DNA from: Desulfomonile tiedjei | Lineage (GTDB): Bacteria; Desulfobacterota; Desulfomonilia; Desulfomonilales; Desulfomonilaceae | Assembly: GCA_016212925.1 (NCBI GenBank) | Contig: JACRDF010000022.1 | Location: forward strand, 62,001-126,000 | Reading direction: 5' to 3' | Length of the DNA stretch: 64,000 nucleotides | Shown here: piece after piece, positions 61,811 through 64,000 of the stretch | How the letters are laid out: each line of letters starts with the position of its first letter | Position numbering within the stretch: position 1 is the stretch's first letter | Notes under the pieces: generated by a model | What the model saw: the letters and a program-made list of their open reading frames with translations, nothing else | Told to the model about the DNA's origin: nothing | Database searches by the model: none | Translations under genes and position numbers: made by a program

Positions 61811-63352
61811 GTGAAAAACACCCATCGCACAAATTATGTCGTATCCGTCCTGCCTGACGATCAATACAACCGGGAACTCGTGGCAAATGTGCACCCTGCT
61901 GACTGGGTCAACCCCGAGCCCGCGAATCGGTACAACCTGGTGGTCATAGGAGCAGGAACGGCAGGGCTTGTTACGGCCGCGGGCGCGGCCGGACTTGGGG
62001 CACGAGTGGCACTCGTCGAGTCTTTTCTCCTTGGCGGGGACTGCCTGAATGTGGGATGCGTGCCGTCAAAATGTCTGATCGGGTCGTCGAGGGTGTACAG
62101 TGCGATCAGGAACGCGGGCAATTATGGAATAAAGGTCCCCGGAGACGCTGAGGTAGATTTTCCCGCGGTCATGGAACGCGTGCGACGTCTGAGGGCTCGT
62201 ATCAGTCACAACGATTCCGTACATCGCTTCAAAGGCCTGGGTGTGGACGTGTTCCTCGGGCACGCCAGGTTTGCAGGACCGGACAGCGTGCTGGTTGCAG
62301 GTAAGAGCCTGAGGTTTAAACGAGCTGTAATAGCCACAGGAGCCAGAGCCGTGCACCCGCCGGTTGCCGGTCTTGCCGAGGCAGGGTTCCTCACGAATGA
62401 GACAGTCTTCTCGCTTACCGAACGCCCCCCTCGTTTGGCAGTCCTGGGCGCCGGACCCATAGGCTGTGAAATGGCTCAAGCGTTTCAGCGCCTGGGGAGC
62501 CAGGTGGTTCTGCTTCACAAGAATGCCCATATACTGGATCGGGAAGACGCGGATGCCGCCGACATAATCCAAAACACGTTCCTAAGGGAAGGTGTAAGGC
62601 TGATTCTCAAATCAGCGGTCAGGGACGTGAGGGTCAGTAACGGTGAAAAGATCATCAGTTTTGAGAGCGACGGCAAGACGGAATCCGTCGCGGTGGATGA
62701 GATACTAATAGGCGTGGGGCGAGCGCCCAACGTGGAAGATATGGACCTCGAAAAGGCAGGGGTCCAATATGACCTCAGGCGAGGCGTGGAAGTCGATGAC
62801 CACCTTAGGACTACCAACCCGAACATCTATGCCGCCGGAGATGTTTGCATGAGCCACAAATTCACCCACGCGGCCGACGCCGCGGCGAGGATTGTCATCC
62901 AAAACACGCTTTTCAAGGGCTCCAAGAGACTGAGCGCGTTGACAATGCCTTGGTGCACCTATACGGACCCTGAAATTGCTCATGTCGGAATGTACGAAAA
63001 GGACGCGCTGAAAAAGGGTATCCATGTGGAAACATTCATGAGGCGTCTGAGCGAAGTGGACCGAGCCATTGCAGACGGAGAGGAAGAAGGCTTTGTCAAG
63101 GTGCATGTGAGGAAAGGCACCGATCGGATCGTGGGGGCAACAATAGTTGCATCTCATGCCGGGGAAATGATCAGTGAGGTCAGTCTCGCGATGCAGGGTA
63201 ACTTGGGACTAAAGACCATTTCCGGCGTTATTCACCCGTACCCGACGCAGGCCGAAGCGGTGAAACAGACAGCGGACGCCTATAACCGCACGCGGCTGAC
63301 ACCGTTCATCAAGAAGCTTTTCGGCTATTGGCTTTCATGGACTCGGCGGTGA
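61811..63352 (+). CDS. FAD-dependent pyridine nucleotide-disulfide oxidoreductase (mercuric reductase/dihydrolipoamide dehydrogenase-like)
   Basis: 513 residues from the GTG at 61811, which has a perfect GGAGGT five bases upstream. An upstream ATG (61763) gives 16 extra residues without a ribosome-binding site. FAD motif VVIGAGTAGLVTAAGAA, active disulfide GGDCLNVGCVPSKC (Cys 78 and 83), NAD motif VLGAGPIGCEMAQAF, and the dimer-interface HPYPTQAEAV. It has a 45-residue N-terminal lead before the FAD domain. No N-terminal metal-binding Cys pair and no TVP38 domain, so a metal role is not supported. The substrate is unknown. Confidence 0.9.
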   Translation: MKNTHRTNYVVSVLPDDQYNRELVANVHPADWVNPEPANRYNLVVIGAGTAGLVTAAGAAGLGARVALVESFLLGGDCLNVGCVPSKCLIGSSRVYSAIRNAGNYGIKVPGDAEVDFPAVMERVRRLRARISHNDSVHRFKGLGVDVFLGHARFAGPDSVLVAGKSLRFKRAVIATGARAVHPPVAGLAEAGFLTNETVFSLTERPPRLAVLGAGPIGCEMAQAFQRLGSQVVLLHKNAHILDREDADAADIIQNTFLREGVRLILKSAVRDVRVSNGEKIISFESDGKTESVAVDEILIGVGRAPNVEDMDLEKAGVQYDLRRGVEVDDHLRTTNPNIYAAGDVCMSHKFTHAADAAARIVIQNTLFKGSKRLSALTMPWCTYTDPEIAHVGMYEKDALKKGIHVETFMRRLSEVDRAIADGEEEGFVKVHVRKGTDRIVGATIVASHAGEMISEVSLAMQGNLGLKTISGVIHPYPTQAEAVKQTADAYNRTRLTPFIKKLFGYWLSWTRR

Positions 63353-63410
63353 AGGCATTCTGCGCGTTACATACGCCTGCTTTTCCTGAAAAAGCTCCGG
63401 CCTGCCGAGG

Positions 63411-64000
63411 TCAGGAAGTCCGCGAAGAACCCATGATTGATGACTCGGTAGGACACCATTTTGCTTTTTTCTCAAGCTCTATCCTGTCCTCGTCACCGTA
63501 AACAAGCCCCATCATGAGGCTAAGGTACTCCCTGAGATTTCGAGTTATTAGAAAATTCTCCCGTACGAACTCTTTGGCTTTTCGGCCCATTTCTCGAACC
63601 TTTTCGGGGTGCCTTAAGAAATACCTGATGCGCAAAGCCGCTCCTTCCGGCGTAGCCACCAGAAAGCCGGTATGATGATTCACCACCTGGAGACGGATGC
63701 CGCCCGTATCTCCACCTATCACCGGCTTACCTTTCCAAAGCCCTTCGGTGACAGTAAGCCCGAAGCCTTCCTTGACGGATTTCTGGACCAGGAAATCGGC
63801 TGACCGCTGCAAGGCGTTTACAGTGAGATGCGCGTCCGGCGGCAACATCAGGATGCGAATGTCCGGGTCGTCGTTGGCTTCAGCATGGACTTCGGCCAGG
63901 ACAGCGCTGCCCTCGGGGTCGTCGGTGGCTTCCCCACCTGCAAGTACGAGCTGCAAGGAGGGCGTAAAGACCCTTGCCAATCTGAACGCTTTTATTACCC
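63411..64000 (-). CDS. GT4 glycosyltransferase, trehalose synthase (TreT)-like, 5' partial
   Basis: The C-terminal end (about 196 residues) of a retaining glycosyltransferase; the frame continues past the right edge (VIKAFRLARVFTPSLQLVLA). Motifs: VHAEANDDPDIRILMLP, VNALQRSADFLVQKSVKEGF, GLTVTEGLWKGKPVIGGDTG (donor-binding EX7E), GIRLQVVNHHTGFLV. The pattern ILML-PPDAHLTVNALQRSAD is characteristic of TreT-type trehalose synthases, which join NDP-glucose and glucose. Confidence 0.85.
   Translation of the reverse strand, partial: VIKAFRLARVFTPSLQLVLAGGEATDDPEGSAVLAEVHAEANDDPDIRILMLPPDAHLTVNALQRSADFLVQKSVKEGFGLTVTEGLWKGKPVIGGDTGGIRLQVVNHHTGFLVATPEGAALRIRYFLRHPEKVREMGRKAKEFVRENFLITRNLREYLSLMMGLVYGDEDRIELEKKAKWCPTESSIMGSSRTS

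Noticed and set aside
61763-61811. The upstream ATG as start of the disulfide oxidoreductase
   Set aside because: The GTG at 61811 has a perfect GGAGGT five bases before it; the ATG has none.
1-64000. tRNA, rRNA, CRISPR arrays, insertion sequences and prophage genes
   Set aside because: Looked for T-loop sequences, regular spaced repeats, transposases and phage proteins on both strands; none could be supported.

Overview
The window looks like a chromosomal segment of a strictly anaerobic deltaproteobacterium (Desulfobacterota, possibly near Desulfomonile). This is an inference from gene content: a bacterial Wood-Ljungdahl CO dehydrogenase/acetyl-CoA synthase (CODH/ACS) operon, a molybdenum hydroxylase, a four-cluster ferredoxin protein, an ADP-forming acyl-CoA synthetase, LptG as evidence of an outer membrane, and base composition in the mid-50s % GC as judged by eye. 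No rRNA, tRNA, CRISPR array, transposase or phage gene was seen. A perfect ParB-binding site (parS) at 33225-33240 suggests the segment may lie in the origin-proximal part of the chromosome.

Layout. 1-5141 (minus): molybdenum hydroxylase subunits (partial at the edge), hisC, and an ATPase-GNAT two-domain protein overlapping hisC. 5.5-7.2 kb (plus): a MarR regulator with a palindromic operator, then a ferredoxin with a winged-helix start. 7.5-11.5 kb (plus): a sulfur/cysteine cluster (Rrf2 regulator, MoeB/ThiF-like adenylyltransferase, CysK, Cys/Met-metabolism PLP enzyme). 11.7-17.5 kb: an unrecognised tandem-repeat protein, a sigma-54 response regulator, a 41-residue Cys-rich peptide gene with its own promoter and terminator, a WecA/TagO-like enzyme with a C-terminal extension, and a PatB/MalY-type lyase.

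17.9-26.8 kb (minus) is the centre of interest: the CODH/ACS operon, ordered small 77-residue protein, acsD-cooS fusion, acsB, acsC, acsE. AcsD (corrinoid protein small subunit) and CooS (CODH) form one 1131-residue polypeptide joined by an Ala/Pro/Lys-rich linker, and all metal-cluster ligands recognised by family comparison are kept. Each gap after the fusion gene, acsB and acsC holds a GC-rich hairpin without a U-tract. A promoter candidate with an upstream inverted repeat precedes the operon.

27-36.9 kb (minus): branched-chain amino acid and phospholipid genes (ilvB, ilvN, psd, pssA, leuA, in transcription order), a YdcH-like protein, the parS site, then secG, tpiA, pgk and gapA. 37-41.5 kb: a secreted unknown, a broken EamA transporter, HU, a secreted papain-like protein, an outer-membrane-like protein and a small helix-turn-helix (HTH) protein. 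41.8-47.7 kb (minus): protein quality control genes tig, clpP, clpX, lon. 48-51.2 kb (plus): a GT2 glycosyltransferase, a sugar-nucleotide epimerase and lptG. 51.2-64 kb: a DUF433/DUF5615-type toxin-antitoxin pair, two secreted or membrane unknowns, a PurS-like/PurL protein, a coiled-coil small protein, two inverted copies of a hairpin repeat, the acyl-CoA synthetase, a DUF547 protein with a flavin disulfide oxidoreductase, and the end of a trehalose-synthase-like glycosyltransferase.
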